Shown here: piece after piece, positions 39,009 to 47,708 of the stretch
How the letters are laid out: each line of letters opens with the position of its first letter
How positions within the stretch are numbered: the first letter of the stretch is position 1
NCBI RefSeq assembly: GCF_002208095.1
Contig: NZ_CP017990.1
Coordinates: forward strand, 3,720,001-3,784,000
DNA length: 64,000 nt
Direction of reading: 5' to 3'
DNA from: Enterobacter cloacae complex sp. ECNIH7
GTDB lineage: Bacteria > Pseudomonadota > Gammaproteobacteria > Enterobacterales > Enterobacteriaceae
The notes under the pieces: model-generated
Seen by the model: only the letters and a program-made list of their open reading frames with translations
Told to the model about the DNA's origin: nothing
Database searches by the model: none
Made by a program: the position numbers and the translations under genes

Positions 39009-39032
39009 AAAAAAGCCAGCGATGCTGGCTTT
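39009..39032 (-). terminator. aroF-tyrA terminator
   Basis: On the minus strand AAGCCAGC / GCTGGCTT with an ATC loop is followed by TTTTTTCATTTT, 20 bp after the tyrA stop. Confidence 0.88.
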
Positions 39033-39051
39033 CAGTATATACATCATCGCA

Positions 39052-40173
39052 TTACTGGCGACTGTCATTTGCCTGGCGCAACAGCGTCCGGCTTTCACTC
39101 TGGAAACGCTGCGCGTAATCGCCAAACCAGTGCTCGACCTTGCGGAAGCTGTCGATAAACGCCTGCTTGTCTCCGTGCTCCAGCAGCGTAATGGCTTCAC
39201 CAAACCGCTGATAGTAGCGCTTGATGAGCGCCAGGTTGTTCTCGGAGGACATAATAATGTCCGCGTAAAGCTGCGGGTCCTGAGCAAACAGGCGCCCAAC
39301 CATCGCCAGCTCCAGACGATAGATAGGTGAAGAGAGCGCCAGCAGTTGTTCAAGCTGCACGTTCTCTTCCGCCAGATGCAGACCGTAGGCAAACGTCGCA
39401 AAGTGGCGCAGCGCCTGAATGAACGCCATGTTCTGATCGTGCTCGACCGCGCTGATGCGGTGCAGTCGCGCGCCCCATACCTGAATCTGTTCCAGGAACC
39501 ACTGATAGGCTTCCGGCTGACGACCGTCGCAGTAAACCACCACCTGCTTAGCCAGGCTGCCGCTGTCCGGTCCAAACATCGGGTGCAGACCCAGAACCGG
39601 GCCGGTATGCGCAGCCAGCATCGCCTGCAGCGGACCATTTTTGACGGAGGCCAGATCCACCAGGATACAGTCTTTCGGTAAAGGAGGAAGCTTTCCGACG
39701 ATCTGCTCCGTCACGTGGATCGGCACGCTGACGATAACCATCCCGGCATCCTTCATGAGTTCCGGTGCCTGCGCCCAGTCCTCTTTTTCCAGAATGCGCA
39801 CCTGATACCCAGAAAGCGTCAGCATTTTTTCAAACAGACGCCCCATCTGTCCCGCACCGCCGACAATCACCACCGGCCGCAGGGACGGGCAGAGGGTTTT
39901 AAAGCCTTTGTCGTTTTCGCTGGAATAGGATTCCCGCATCACGCGACGCAGAACATCTTCAATCAAGTCCGGAGAAACGCCCAGCGCCTGCGCCTCTTTA
40001 CGACGGGAGGCCAGCATTGAGGCTTCGCGCTCCGGGACGTAAATCGGCAGGCCGTATTTGCTTTTCACCTCACCGACTTCGGCAACCAGCGCCATGCGGC
40101 GCGCCAGCAGGTCCAGCAGCGCCTTATCCACTTCATCAATTTGATCGCGCAGTGCGGTCAATTCAGCAACCAT
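39052..40173 (-). CDS. tyrA: Chorismate mutase / prephenate dehydrogenase
   Basis: A bifunctional enzyme that makes 4-hydroxyphenylpyruvate for tyrosine. It has 373 residues: an AroQ mutase at 1-90 ([30 protein letters not shown]) and an NAD-dependent dehydrogenase with [18 protein letters not shown] near residue 102 and [12 protein letters not shown] carrying a catalytic His. It is the second gene of the aroF-tyrA operon, 10 bp after aroF. Confidence 0.98.
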   Translation of the reverse strand: MVAELTALRDQIDEVDKALLDLLARRMALVAEVGEVKSKYGLPIYVPEREASMLASRRKEAQALGVSPDLIEDVLRRVMRESYSSENDKGFKTLCPSLRPVVIVGGAGQMGRLFEKMLTLSGYQVRILEKEDWAQAPELMKDAGMVIVSVPIHVTEQIVGKLPPLPKDCILVDLASVKNGPLQAMLAAHTGPVLGLHPMFGPDSGSLAKQVVVYCDGRQPEAYQWFLEQIQVWGARLHRISAVEHDQNMAFIQALRHFATFAYGLHLAEENVQLEQLLALSSPIYRLELAMVGRLFAQDPQLYADIIMSSENNLALIKRYYQRFGEAITLLEHGDKQAFIDSFRKVEHWFGDYAQRFQSESRTLLRQANDSRQ

Positions 40174-40183
40174 AACTAACCTC

Positions 40184-41254
40184 TTAAGCCAGACGCGTCG
40201 CCAGCTGGCCGTTCAAATCTTTGTGGATCTCACGCAGCAGCGCATCGGTGGTTTCCCAGCTGATGCAGGCATCCGTCACGGAGACGCCGTGCTTCATTGC
40301 GCTACGCGGTTGTTCCGATGACTGATTGCCTTCATGAATGTTGCTCTCAATCATCAGACCAATAATCGAACGGTTGCCATCTTTGATCTGTGCGATCACG
40401 GATTCCGCAACCGCAGGCTGGCGACGGTAATCTTTATTTGAATTACCATGGCTGCAATCTACCATCAGTGCCGGGCGCAGTCCCGCCTGCTCCATCTCTT
40501 TTTCACACTGCGCCACGTCCGCCGGGCTGTAGTTAGGTGCTTTCCCGCCGCGCAGGATCACATGGCCGTCCGGGTTGCCCTGCGTTTGCAGGAGGCATAC
40601 CTGGCCCGCCTGGTTGATACCGACAAAACGGTGCGGCATCGCAGCAGCGCGCATGGCGTTGATTGCCGTCGCCAGGCTGCCATCGGTACCGTTTTTAAAG
40701 CCAACCGGCATCGACAGGCCAGACGCCATCTCGCGGTGGGTTTGCGATTCTGTGGTACGCGCACCAATCGCCGACCAGCTGAACAGATCGCCCAGGTACT
40801 GCGGGCTGTTCGGGTCCAGCGCTTCGGTTGCCAGCGGCAGCCCCATGCTGACCAGCTCCACCAGCAGGCGACGCGCAATCTTCAGGCCTGCTTCCACATC
40901 AAACGAGCCATCCATGTGCGGATCGTTAATCAACCCTTTCCAGCCGACGGTCGTACGTGGCTTCTCAAAATAGACGCGCATCACCAGATAGAGGCTATCG
41001 CTGACCTCCTCCGCTAACGCTTTAAATCGACGAGCATATTCTATGGCGGTTTCAGGATCGTGAATGGAGCAAGGACCGCATACCACCAGCAGGCGCGGAT
41101 CGCGGCCGGCGATAATGTCAGAAATGGTCTGGCGAGAGTGCTCGATCTGAGCCTCCTGCGCGACGCTCAGCGGAAATTCCGCTTTCAGTTGATCCGGAGT
41201 GATTAACACCTGTTCGTCAGTGATATGTACGTTGTTCAGCGCGTCTTTTTGCAT
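40184..41254 (-). CDS. aroF: 3-deoxy-7-phosphoheptulonate synthase, Tyr-sensitive
   Basis: AroF condenses phosphoenolpyruvate and erythrose 4-phosphate into DAHP, the entry to the shikimate pathway. The Tyr-inhibited isozyme has 356 residues. Active-site stretches are [27 protein letters not shown] and [16 protein letters not shown]. The start [10 protein letters not shown] equals E. coli. A longer frame adds 15 residues that would overlap the promoter. TyrR boxes lie upstream, and tyrA follows in the same operon. Confidence 0.98.
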   Translation of the reverse strand: MQKDALNNVHITDEQVLITPDQLKAEFPLSVAQEAQIEHSRQTISDIIAGRDPRLLVVCGPCSIHDPETAIEYARRFKALAEEVSDSLYLVMRVYFEKPRTTVGWKGLINDPHMDGSFDVEAGLKIARRLLVELVSMGLPLATEALDPNSPQYLGDLFSWSAIGARTTESQTHREMASGLSMPVGFKNGTDGSLATAINAMRAAAMPHRFVGINQAGQVCLLQTQGNPDGHVILRGGKAPNYSPADVAQCEKEMEQAGLRPALMVDCSHGNSNKDYRRQPAVAESVIAQIKDGNRSIIGLMIESNIHEGNQSSEQPRSAMKHGVSVTDACISWETTDALLREIHKDLNGQLATRLA

Positions 41255-41348
41255 GATGGCGATCCTGTAAAGCTCGTTTGCGATAGTTATTTTCCTCAAT
41301 GAGGTGAAACCACGATACCATAAAAAGTAAACATTTCAATCCAAAATA

Positions 41349-41419
41349 CGTAAACTTTACTTTACACATACCAATTTATTGCAAAAATAAGCCGATAAAA
41401 ACGTAAACTTTAAATTACA
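41349..41419. promoter_or_regulatory. TyrR boxes of the aroF-tyrA operon
   Basis: CGTAAA-CTTTAC-TTTACA (41349-41366) is a strong TyrR box (TGTAAA-N6-TTTACA). CGTAAA-CTTTAA-ATTACA (41402-41419) is a second. A weaker half-site (AGTAAA) lies at about 41326. E. coli aroF also carries three boxes and is repressed by TyrR with tyrosine. Confidence 0.8.
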
Positions 41420-41468
41420 GACAGGTTTTCTTTAGCCAGGCTATGCTGAAGAAAAAAGGAGAATGGCT

Positions 41469-41843
41469 ATGCGTTCAATTGCTCTCGCGCTGTTGTCGCT
41501 GTTTTTAACCGGCTGTCAGATCAATCCTTATACCTTCCAGCCCGACTGGACCAGCCCATCCTGGTTTGATGCAGGTAAAGAAGACGCCATGAATGGCCTG
41601 CCGGTTAAAGATAACCAGGCCCTGGCCGATAGTTTTAACGACACACACGTTGATCGTAGCGAATATCTTCGCGGCTATGCTGACGGTCAGAAAAAAGTCT
41701 GCGAAGAAGGGTTTATTCACGCCTGGGGATTAGCCGGCAAATCTTTCCCTGCCAGTTGCGATACAGCCGAAAATGCGGCCAAACTGCGTGCGTCATGGCA
41801 GCAAGGGATGGATGAAAGTATGCGCTCCAGCAGACTGAATTAA
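41469..41843 (+). CDS. yfiL: YfiL family DUF2799 lipoprotein
   Basis: A 124-residue predicted lipoprotein with signal MRSIALALLSLFLTGC and the mature part beginning CQINPYTFQPDW. It contains the DUF2799 pattern W-x2-G-x2-DA...YLRGYADGQKKVCEE...G. The function is unknown. The ATG at 41469 is eight bases after AGGAG and preferred over an ATG two codons earlier, which abuts the ribosome site. It is divergent from aroF across the TyrR region. Confidence 0.85.
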   Translation: MRSIALALLSLFLTGCQINPYTFQPDWTSPSWFDAGKEDAMNGLPVKDNQALADSFNDTHVDRSEYLRGYADGQKKVCEEGFIHAWGLAGKSFPASCDTAENAAKLRASWQQGMDESMRSSRLN

Positions 41844-41980
41844 TCTAATTTCATCCACCGGAAAATAAACAACAGTAGGATTTAGCTTAGGTCGGCCTCA
41901 TGCTATTTCTGACATAATGACGGCCCTGATAAACAATGGTATTCTGCCCGCAACTCTTAAGGACATCTATTTCCAGAGCG

Positions 41981-42532
41981 ATGTGGCGGATTCTGGTGAG
42001 AAATTTATTCTTGATCTCTTTTTTCCGACTCACTCTGGTGCTAACGCTGTTCCTTATGGTGGGCCCTGCGGCGGCAGGCACGCTTACGGAAACGGATAAA
42101 TCGGTACGCTCGATTGTCTCAGGCATTGTGAGCTATACGCGATGGCCGTCACTTTCCGGGCAGCCTAAACTCTGCGTCTACGCCACTTCTCACTATACGC
42201 ACGCCCTCAGCGGCGATGAGGGGCATAGCGAGTTACCTTATACTCCCGTTATTGTACGTAACGATCAGGAAGCCCTGGCCGCGACGTGCGATGCGATCTA
42301 TTTCGGGTCTGAATCACCGGCAAAACAACTTGAATTAATAAGTCAATATCAGGGCAGAGCGTTGCTATTAATCTCAGAGCAAAATCCGGAATGTGTAATT
42401 GGCAGTGCCTTTTGCCTGATAATCGATCGCGGCCAGGTACGGTTCGCCGTCAACCTGGATGCATTGACGCGCAGTGGCGTAAGAGTCAATCCGGATGTAT
42501 TAATGCTTGCACGGAATAAGCAGCATGGATAA
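41981..42532 (+). CDS. yfiR: Periplasmic repressor of DgcN, YfiR
   Basis: YfiR is the periplasmic protein that holds the diguanylate cyclase DgcN inactive until cell-envelope or redox stress releases it. From this start it has 183 residues with a long signal peptide (hydrophobic LVLTLFLMVGPAAAG before GTLTETD). The core SIVSGIVSYTRWP is conserved, as are the four cysteines used for the two disulfides (LCVYA, ATCDA, ECVIGSAFC). The start codon is not certain. An upstream in-frame ATG would add 15 residues. It overlaps dgcN by 8 bp. Confidence 0.9.
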   Translation: MWRILVRNLFLISFFRLTLVLTLFLMVGPAAAGTLTETDKSVRSIVSGIVSYTRWPSLSGQPKLCVYATSHYTHALSGDEGHSELPYTPVIVRNDQEALAATCDAIYFGSESPAKQLELISQYQGRALLLISEQNPECVIGSAFCLIIDRGQVRFAVNLDALTRSGVRVNPDVLMLARNKQHG

Positions 42533-43745
42533 AGATTTCACTTCAACGCCACGTCCGACGTTTAAAAGAACGTTGAGGCGAAACAGCATGATAAGCGTCA
42601 TCATCACGATGACGTTAATATGGCTGCTGCTCTGTTTTGCTTCCGTCGTGACGTTAAAACAATACGCGCAAAAGAATCTCGAATTAACCGGCGCAACAAT
42701 GAGCCACAGCCTGGAAGCGTCGCTGGTGTTCAACGACTCGCTGGCGGCCAACGAAACGCTGGCCGCCCTGGGCAAACAGGGCCAGTTTGCCGTGGCCGAG
42801 GTTATTAACGCGCATAAAAAGCGGTTTGCCTACTGGTCGTGGAACCCGGCGGACAACAACGATACGCTGGGCGCACTGGTCAGCCGCTGGCTTTTCCCCG
42901 TACCGGTTGCGCAGCCCATCATGCATAACGGCGCAACGATCGGCGAAATTCGCCTTACCGCGCGTGACAGCCTGATCGGCCATTTCATCTGGATGTCGTT
43001 TGCCGTACTGACCGGCTGCATTCTCTTTGCCGCCGTGGTCGCGCTCATCATTACCCAGTCTTTGCATCACGGGATGGTCACGGCCCTGCAGAACATTACC
43101 GACGTGGTGCATGACGTTCGTACTAACCGTAACTTCTCCCGCCGGGTGAAAGACGGCCGTATCGAAGAGTTTCACCAGTTTGGTGAGGACTTCAACAGCC
43201 TTCTGGATGAGATGGAGGAGTGGCAACTCAAGCTCCAGGCGAAAAACGCCCAGCTGCTGCGTACCGCCATGCACGACCCGCTCACCGGTCTTGCCAACCG
43301 CGCGGCGTTTCGTAACAGCATTGCGGCCTTAATGAACGACCCTTCTGCCAAAACGAACTCGGCCCTGCTCTTCCTCGACGGTGATAATTTTAAGTTTATT
43401 AACGACACCTGGGGACATGCGGCAGGAGACTGCGTGCTGATTGAAGTCGCCAGCAGGATGATGGAGTTTGGCGACAAACGTCACCAGGCATACCGCCTTG
43501 GCGGGGACGAATTTGCCATGGTGCTGTACGGCGTGCACTCTGAACTTGAGGTTCAACATATTTGTGCTGCGCTATCGCAGCAGTTTATCCGTCCGTTTGA
43601 TCTTCATAACGGACAAAAAGCATCGATGTCACTCAGCATTGGCTTTGCTCTGGCGTGGGAAAATGCTTCCGTGGAAGCATTACTGGAGAGGGCTGACCGC
43701 AACATGTACCAGGTGAAAAACCAGCGTACGAAAACAACAAGTTAG
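42525..43745 (+). CDS. dgcN: Diguanylate cyclase DgcN (YfiN)
   Basis: An inner-membrane enzyme making cyclic di-GMP, which promotes biofilm formation and arrests division under envelope stress. In 406 residues it has TM1 (about 23-43), a periplasmic CHASE8 domain, TM2 (about 154-177), a HAMP domain (178-235) and a GGDEF domain with intact signature GGDEF at 326-330. No RxxD product-inhibition site precedes the GGDEF loop. It is co-transcribed with yfiR and yfiB, its periplasmic repressor and outer-membrane activator. Confidence 0.95.
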   Translation: MDKDFTSTPRPTFKRTLRRNSMISVIITMTLIWLLLCFASVVTLKQYAQKNLELTGATMSHSLEASLVFNDSLAANETLAALGKQGQFAVAEVINAHKKRFAYWSWNPADNNDTLGALVSRWLFPVPVAQPIMHNGATIGEIRLTARDSLIGHFIWMSFAVLTGCILFAAVVALIITQSLHHGMVTALQNITDVVHDVRTNRNFSRRVKDGRIEEFHQFGEDFNSLLDEMEEWQLKLQAKNAQLLRTAMHDPLTGLANRAAFRNSIAALMNDPSAKTNSALLFLDGDNFKFINDTWGHAAGDCVLIEVASRMMEFGDKRHQAYRLGGDEFAMVLYGVHSELEVQHICAALSQQFIRPFDLHNGQKASMSLSIGFALAWENASVEALLERADRNMYQVKNQRTKTTS

Positions 43746-43757
43746 AAGGGATACACT

Positions 43758-44243
43758 ATGTTAAAACGTTACTTCGCGCCGATAGTTCTGGCCTCACTGG
43801 TTCTGGCAGGCTGTCAGTCGCCGCCGGAAGGTAAATTTACTCCTGAGCAAATTTCGGCGATGAAGTCTTACGGTTTTAACGAACTGAACGGTGACTGGTC
43901 GCTTGGCATGTCGGACACCATCCTGTTTGATAAAAATGACGCCAGACTGCGCCCGGAAAGTGAAACGCAGATCCAGTCCATGGCCTCTCGCCTGGCGGAA
44001 ACCGGCCTGAACCACGCGCGAATGGACGGTCACACGGATAATTACGGTGAAGAAAGCTACAACGAAGCGCTGTCGTTAAAACGCGCCAATGCCGTGGCCG
44101 ATGCCTGGGCGAAGGGCGCAAATATCCCGCGCAGCAATCTCACCACGCGGGGGTTAGGTCAAAAATACCCGGTTGCGAGCAACAGTACCCCGCAAGGGCG
44201 CGCTGAAAACCGCCGCGTCGCAGTGGTGATCAGCACGCCATAG
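43758..44243 (+). CDS. yfiB: OmpA-family lipoprotein YfiB, activator of DgcN
   Basis: A 161-residue outer-membrane lipoprotein with lipobox LAGC near residue 19. It has an OmpA-like peptidoglycan-binding domain, with the diagnostic HTDNYGEESYNEALSLKRANAVADAW and GLGQKYPVASNSTPQGRAENRRV. In the family YfiB sequesters YfiR at the outer membrane and so frees DgcN. It ends 2 bp before the stop of the convergent PepSY gene. Confidence 0.95.
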   Translation: MLKRYFAPIVLASLVLAGCQSPPEGKFTPEQISAMKSYGFNELNGDWSLGMSDTILFDKNDARLRPESETQIQSMASRLAETGLNHARMDGHTDNYGEESYNEALSLKRANAVADAWAKGANIPRSNLTTRGLGQKYPVASNSTPQGRAENRRVAVVISTP

Positions 44244-44245
44244 GG

Positions 44246-45616
44246 TTATTTAGCGGAGGATTCGGCGAGCGTCACCCGGGTTGCCGCTCGCCAGCGCAGC
44301 CAGTCCACCAGAACAAACAGCGCCAGACTCATGCCCATGACCGGCAAGGCCAGCCCCAGCAGTATGCTGATTACCACCGTAACCCCTCTTCCCCATCCTG
44401 ACAGCGCCAGCCAGCTCTGACAAAGCGTCTGTACCGGACTCACTGCCGACCGTGCCGGACGACGCATCCACCACATCCGGTAACCCCAAATGATGAGCGC
44501 GCACAGGGCGAGGCCGAACGCCACCAGCAGCAGCTGATTCACCAGCCCGAATAAGATCCCCATATGGAAATCCACGCCCCAGCGGGTCAGTTTTGCCATT
44601 AACGGGAAATCCTCGAAACGGGTTCTGTCCAGGACCTGCATCGTCGAAGGATCAACCGCAACGGCGTCCACCTGAGTCGGCCAGCTGCGATCGATTTCCG
44701 TCACGGTCCAGGCGCTATCCGCCGTTTTTGCCGGGCGGATCTCCAGCCTCTTGGCATCAATTCCTGCGTTACGGGCCGCGCTTAATACTCCGTCAAACTG
44801 CGTCAGATCCATCGCCATTTCCGGCATCATCATTCCGCCGTGATGGCCCCGGTGTTCGGCATGCTCATCCACGATCTCCTGTTGGCCGGAAAGCGTCGTG
44901 TTCACCTGCGGGGTGAGCCAGTTCATCTCTGCCCGCAGCTTATCGACGTTCCCGCCTGCCCATTGAGACCATGTCAGGCCGGTTGCAGAGAACAGCAACA
45001 TTCCACCCAGCAGACTCCAGCCCAGCGTCACGTGCAGGCGACGACGATTCTGGAAGCGATTGTTGATCCGCCGTTTGGGTCGGGTATAAAACCACAGGGC
45101 AATACCGCCCAACGCGGCAACCCACATCCAGGAGGCGGCAAGCTCGCTGTAGAGCCGGCCCACGTCGCCCAGCATCAGAGAGGTATGCAGATAATCGATG
45201 GTCTGACGCAGCGGTAAAATCCCGCTGGTGCCGTATACCGTCATATCTCCCAGCACCGCCAGGCTTACCGGATCAATAAAAATAGCCCGGTTCTCCGATG
45301 GCCCAAGCGTCGGGTCAGCAAACATTACGCGGGTAGTTTCGCCTTCAGCCAGCCCCGGACGCACGGCGTGCAATTGCAAATCTGAGCCAACGGTTTTTTC
45401 CGCCACGGCGATTTGCTCCGCCAGCGGCTGCAGCTCGCCTACGGAATCCGTGTGGAGCGCGTGCCGGTAGAGCGCATTCTCCAGCTGTGGAGTCGCCACA
45501 TATAGCGTACCGGTCAGCGCGGCAAAGAAGATAAACGGACCAACAAAAAGCCCGACGTAGAAATGGAGGCGACGCAGCAGGTTTCCCCATGCCGCGCGCG
45601 GAGTGCAGGTAGTCAT
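44246..45616 (-). CDS. PepSY-associated membrane protein
   Basis: A 456-residue inner-membrane protein of the PepSY_TM family. Membrane segments lie near 18-40, 165-180, 200-220, 365-390 and 415-440. Two periplasmic PepSY-like regions are visible, including AVDPSTMQVLDRTRF and FIDPVSLAVLGDMTVYG. A His/Met-rich loop HAEHRGHHGGMMMPEM suggests contact with a metal. Relatives accompany siderophore or copper receptors and some act as ferric reductases. Together with the upstream DUF2946 gene it forms a two-gene unit that is absent between yfiB and rplS in E. coli K-12. No substrate is assigned. Confidence 0.8.
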   Translation of the reverse strand: MTTCTPRAAWGNLLRRLHFYVGLFVGPFIFFAALTGTLYVATPQLENALYRHALHTDSVGELQPLAEQIAVAEKTVGSDLQLHAVRPGLAEGETTRVMFADPTLGPSENRAIFIDPVSLAVLGDMTVYGTSGILPLRQTIDYLHTSLMLGDVGRLYSELAASWMWVAALGGIALWFYTRPKRRINNRFQNRRRLHVTLGWSLLGGMLLFSATGLTWSQWAGGNVDKLRAEMNWLTPQVNTTLSGQQEIVDEHAEHRGHHGGMMMPEMAMDLTQFDGVLSAARNAGIDAKRLEIRPAKTADSAWTVTEIDRSWPTQVDAVAVDPSTMQVLDRTRFEDFPLMAKLTRWGVDFHMGILFGLVNQLLLVAFGLALCALIIWGYRMWWMRRPARSAVSPVQTLCQSWLALSGWGRGVTVVISILLGLALPVMGMSLALFVLVDWLRWRAATRVTLAESSAK

Positions 45617-45640
45617 ACTTTTCCTTTTTAAGGCAGTAAG

Positions 45641-46060
45641 TTATCGATTTATTTTTTCAAGGGAAAAAGCAGACTGCCGCGGCGGCGCGCGGGTATCAGG
45701 GTAAAGCCAGGGGAAAAAGTGCCAGTGACTGACCGCCTGGCGCGGCGGCTTAACGCGAAGCCTCTGCAGCACCACGCTGAGCAGGACGATGAGCGCCAGC
45801 ATCACGCCAGGGACATGCGCTAACAGCACGCAGTAGCCACAGGCTTCCGCATGGTCGACAGGCATCGTGTGCGGCATATCGCCGTGATGCTCGTCCATCG
45901 ACATCATGCTCATGTCATGATGCATGCCCGGCATGGCGCTCATGGGATCTTTCTGCAAGGAAACGGAGATAAGCGGCGCTACCACGATCAGCAGGATCGC
46001 AAACAGCGCGGTCAATGCCGCTGCGTGTTTCCGGTTAGGCTGATGCAGTACGTTATCCAC
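45641..46060 (-). CDS. DUF2946 family Met/His-rich membrane protein
   Basis: A small protein of about 139 residues with an N-terminal membrane segment (TALFAILLIVVAPLISV), a periplasmic stretch very rich in Met, His and Asp (MPGMHHDMSMMSMDEHHGDM), a CGYC motif and a second membrane segment. The pattern is that of DUF2946 and suggests copper or other soft-metal binding, an inference from composition. I place the start at GTG 46060, four bases after GGAGG. A TTG five codons upstream is the alternative. It is 24 bp upstream of the PepSY gene and surely in its operon. Confidence 0.75.
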   Translation of the reverse strand: MDNVLHQPNRKHAAALTALFAILLIVVAPLISVSLQKDPMSAMPGMHHDMSMMSMDEHHGDMPHTMPVDHAEACGYCVLLAHVPGVMLALIVLLSVVLQRLRVKPPRQAVSHWHFFPWLYPDTRAPPRQSAFSLEKINR

Positions 46061-46134
46061 TTCCCCTCCATTCAAGAGGCAAGCATTGTAAATGATTTAT
46101 GACAAAAGGGTTAACGTGAGAAATGCGCAGGGAT

Positions 46135-46161
46135 AAAAAAAGGCCAGCCTTTCGGCCAGCC
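46135..46161 (-). terminator. rplS operon terminator
   Basis: On the minus strand GGCTGGCC-GAAA-GGCTGGCC folds into an 8-bp RNA stem (two G-U pairs) with a GAAA tetraloop, followed by seven T. It lies 31 bp after the rplS stop and ends the rpsP-rimM-trmD-rplS operon, whose genes are otherwise displaced by the prophage. Confidence 0.82.
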
Positions 46162-46191
46162 CTTTCTAACAGGATGTCGCTTAAGCGAATC

Positions 46192-46208
46192 TTAGTTCAG
46201 ACGCTCCT
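46192..46208 (-). other. rplS: 3' end of rplS and left prophage junction (attL)
   Basis: The minus strand reads AG-GAG-CGT-CTG-AAC-TAA, that is Glu-Arg-Leu-Asn-stop, the invariant C-terminus of enterobacterial ribosomal protein L19 (...KERLN). The codon before Glu should be Lys, but the frame breaks into a TAG there, so only the last four codons are chromosomal. In E. coli rplS follows yfiB in exactly this orientation. I infer that the core attachment site includes the rplS 3' end and that the rest of rplS, with a phage-supplied identical end, lies on the far side of the prophage. Confidence 0.7.
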
Positions 46209-46287
46209 AATAACACCCTTTCAAAAACATACACTTACCATAAAAAACAACTAGTTAAGTTAATTTTTAATGCAGCGAATTGTAGTG

Positions 46288-47337
46288 TTATGCAACCTTT
46301 GCCGCCATTTTATCGCCAACATACAGAGAAAGAGGATTGAGAGAGACTGCTTGCTCTAAATGGTCAGGAGCAAAGTGCGCGTATCTCATTGTTTCGCGAA
46401 TGTTGGAATGCCCTAGGATTTTTTGCAGTACCAGTATGTTTCCGCCGTTCATCATAAAATGTGCACCAAAAGTATGTCGTAGAACGTGCGTCTTCTGTCC
46501 TTCCGTCAGTTCGATATTCGTGAGTTTGAGCATCTTTTTAAATTCCTGATAGCAGGGTTTAAACATTCTGCCCTGACGCTCAGCCAACTCGTCATACAAC
46601 CATTTAGGAATGGGAACGGTGCGGTTCTTCTTGCCTTTTGTTTTTGTGAATGTCAGTTTGCAGGGAGAGAGTTGCGGCCGCGTCAACCTCTCGGCCTCCC
46701 CCCATCTTGCGCCGGTGGCAAGACAGACTTTGACAATCATCGTTAGATCCTCTTTGCCATATTGCTCGCAGGCTCGAAACAGCTCAGGGATTTGAGAAAG
46801 AGTTAGCCAGGACATTTCTTTCTCAGCTTCTTTGAATACGCGAACCCCTTCCAGTGGGTTGGGTAAACTCCACTCCCCTAACCGCCGCAGCTCATTAAAC
46901 ACAGCTATAAGATATTGCTGCTCACGATTCACGGTTATTGGTTTGGCGACCCATTTCGCCGGGTCTTTATGATATCCGTTGTCTATTTCACCACGGAGTC
47001 GGCGGTCTCGGTAATGAGCCCAATCTTTAGCGGTAAAGCGGGATGCAATAGGGTCGCCCAAGCCATTACAAACAATTTGTAGCTTTGCCAACCGCGACTT
47101 ACTGGCGACCAAGGCCTGACCGTGTAGATTATGCCAAAGTTGAATAATCTCGCTTAAGCGCCGGCGGTCTTCTTTCTTGCCGAGCCACGGCTTATCTTCA
47201 CTCTCATTTTTGGTAAATGCTTCGAATGCCTCGGCCTCACCTTTGGTATTGAATTGTCGACGTATACGCCGTCCTTCTCGACCGTTTGGATAGAGTTCAC
47301 ACAACCATTTTCCACTTTTTTGTTTAGTTACAGTCAT
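46288..47337 (-). CDS. int: P2-type tyrosine integrase
   Basis: A site-specific recombinase of 349 residues. An N-terminal arm-binding domain (about 1-60, KWLCELYPNGREGRRIRRQF) and a core-binding domain (60-160) precede the catalytic domain. The catalytic set is complete: Arg211 (ATGARWGEA), a Lys near 235, His284 and Arg287 (HVLRHTFGAHFM), His310 (LGHSNI) and nucleophile Tyr319 (MRYAHF). It is transcribed toward attL, 80 bp away. Confidence 0.96.
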   Translation of the reverse strand: MTVTKQKSGKWLCELYPNGREGRRIRRQFNTKGEAEAFEAFTKNESEDKPWLGKKEDRRRLSEIIQLWHNLHGQALVASKSRLAKLQIVCNGLGDPIASRFTAKDWAHYRDRRLRGEIDNGYHKDPAKWVAKPITVNREQQYLIAVFNELRRLGEWSLPNPLEGVRVFKEAEKEMSWLTLSQIPELFRACEQYGKEDLTMIVKVCLATGARWGEAERLTRPQLSPCKLTFTKTKGKKNRTVPIPKWLYDELAERQGRMFKPCYQEFKKMLKLTNIELTEGQKTHVLRHTFGAHFMMNGGNILVLQKILGHSNIRETMRYAHFAPDHLEQAVSLNPLSLYVGDKMAAKVA

Positions 47338-47361
47338 TGCGACACCGAGGCTAAAAGAGAA

Positions 47362-47700
47362 TTAATTACAAAGTTCTGTAGCGGCATCTATCAATGGTGA
47401 GATTGAAATTTTAACTCCTTCATAATCAGGGTTATCCTTCCAAACATCATCCAAGTTAGAACCTTCCATCTTTCCTGATTTAACGGCATCTCTTGCCATG
47501 CCATTCAGTGGATATCTATCATCAGTTTTGATGTCATAAACAAAAGCATAAGCACGGTTAACGCATGATATTTTTGCCTTTTCAAAGGTTAACGGCCAAT
47601 CTTTGCCAAACTTAGCACCATCTAAATCTTGTGTTTTTTCAGCGGATGAAGCACCAAAAGAAATGGTCAGAAGCAGAGCTAAAAAAAGTTTACGTTTCAT
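47362..47700 (-). CDS. Secreted DUF2511 (YebY-like) protein
   Basis: A 112-residue protein with a clear signal peptide (MKRKLFLALLLTISFGASSA). The mature part begins EKTQDLDGAKFGKDWPLTFEKAKISC, matching the DUF2511/YebY pattern (FG-x-DWPFT and two cysteines). The gene is visibly richer in A+T than the chromosome and sits between int and the repressor on the lysogenic strand. That is a place where extra genes (morons) expressed from the prophage are often found. Its role is unknown. Export suggests it acts on the envelope of the lysogen. Confidence 0.75.
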   Translation of the reverse strand: MKRKLFLALLLTISFGASSAEKTQDLDGAKFGKDWPLTFEKAKISCVNRAYAFVYDIKTDDRYPLNGMARDAVKSGKMEGSNLDDVWKDNPDYEGVKISISPLIDAATELCN

Positions 47701-47708
47701 AGATTCCC

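Noticed and set aside
46076..46110. A Fur box upstream of the DUF2946/PepSY pair
   Set aside because: The AT-rich TCATAAATCATTTACAA stretch matches the Fur consensus too weakly to call.
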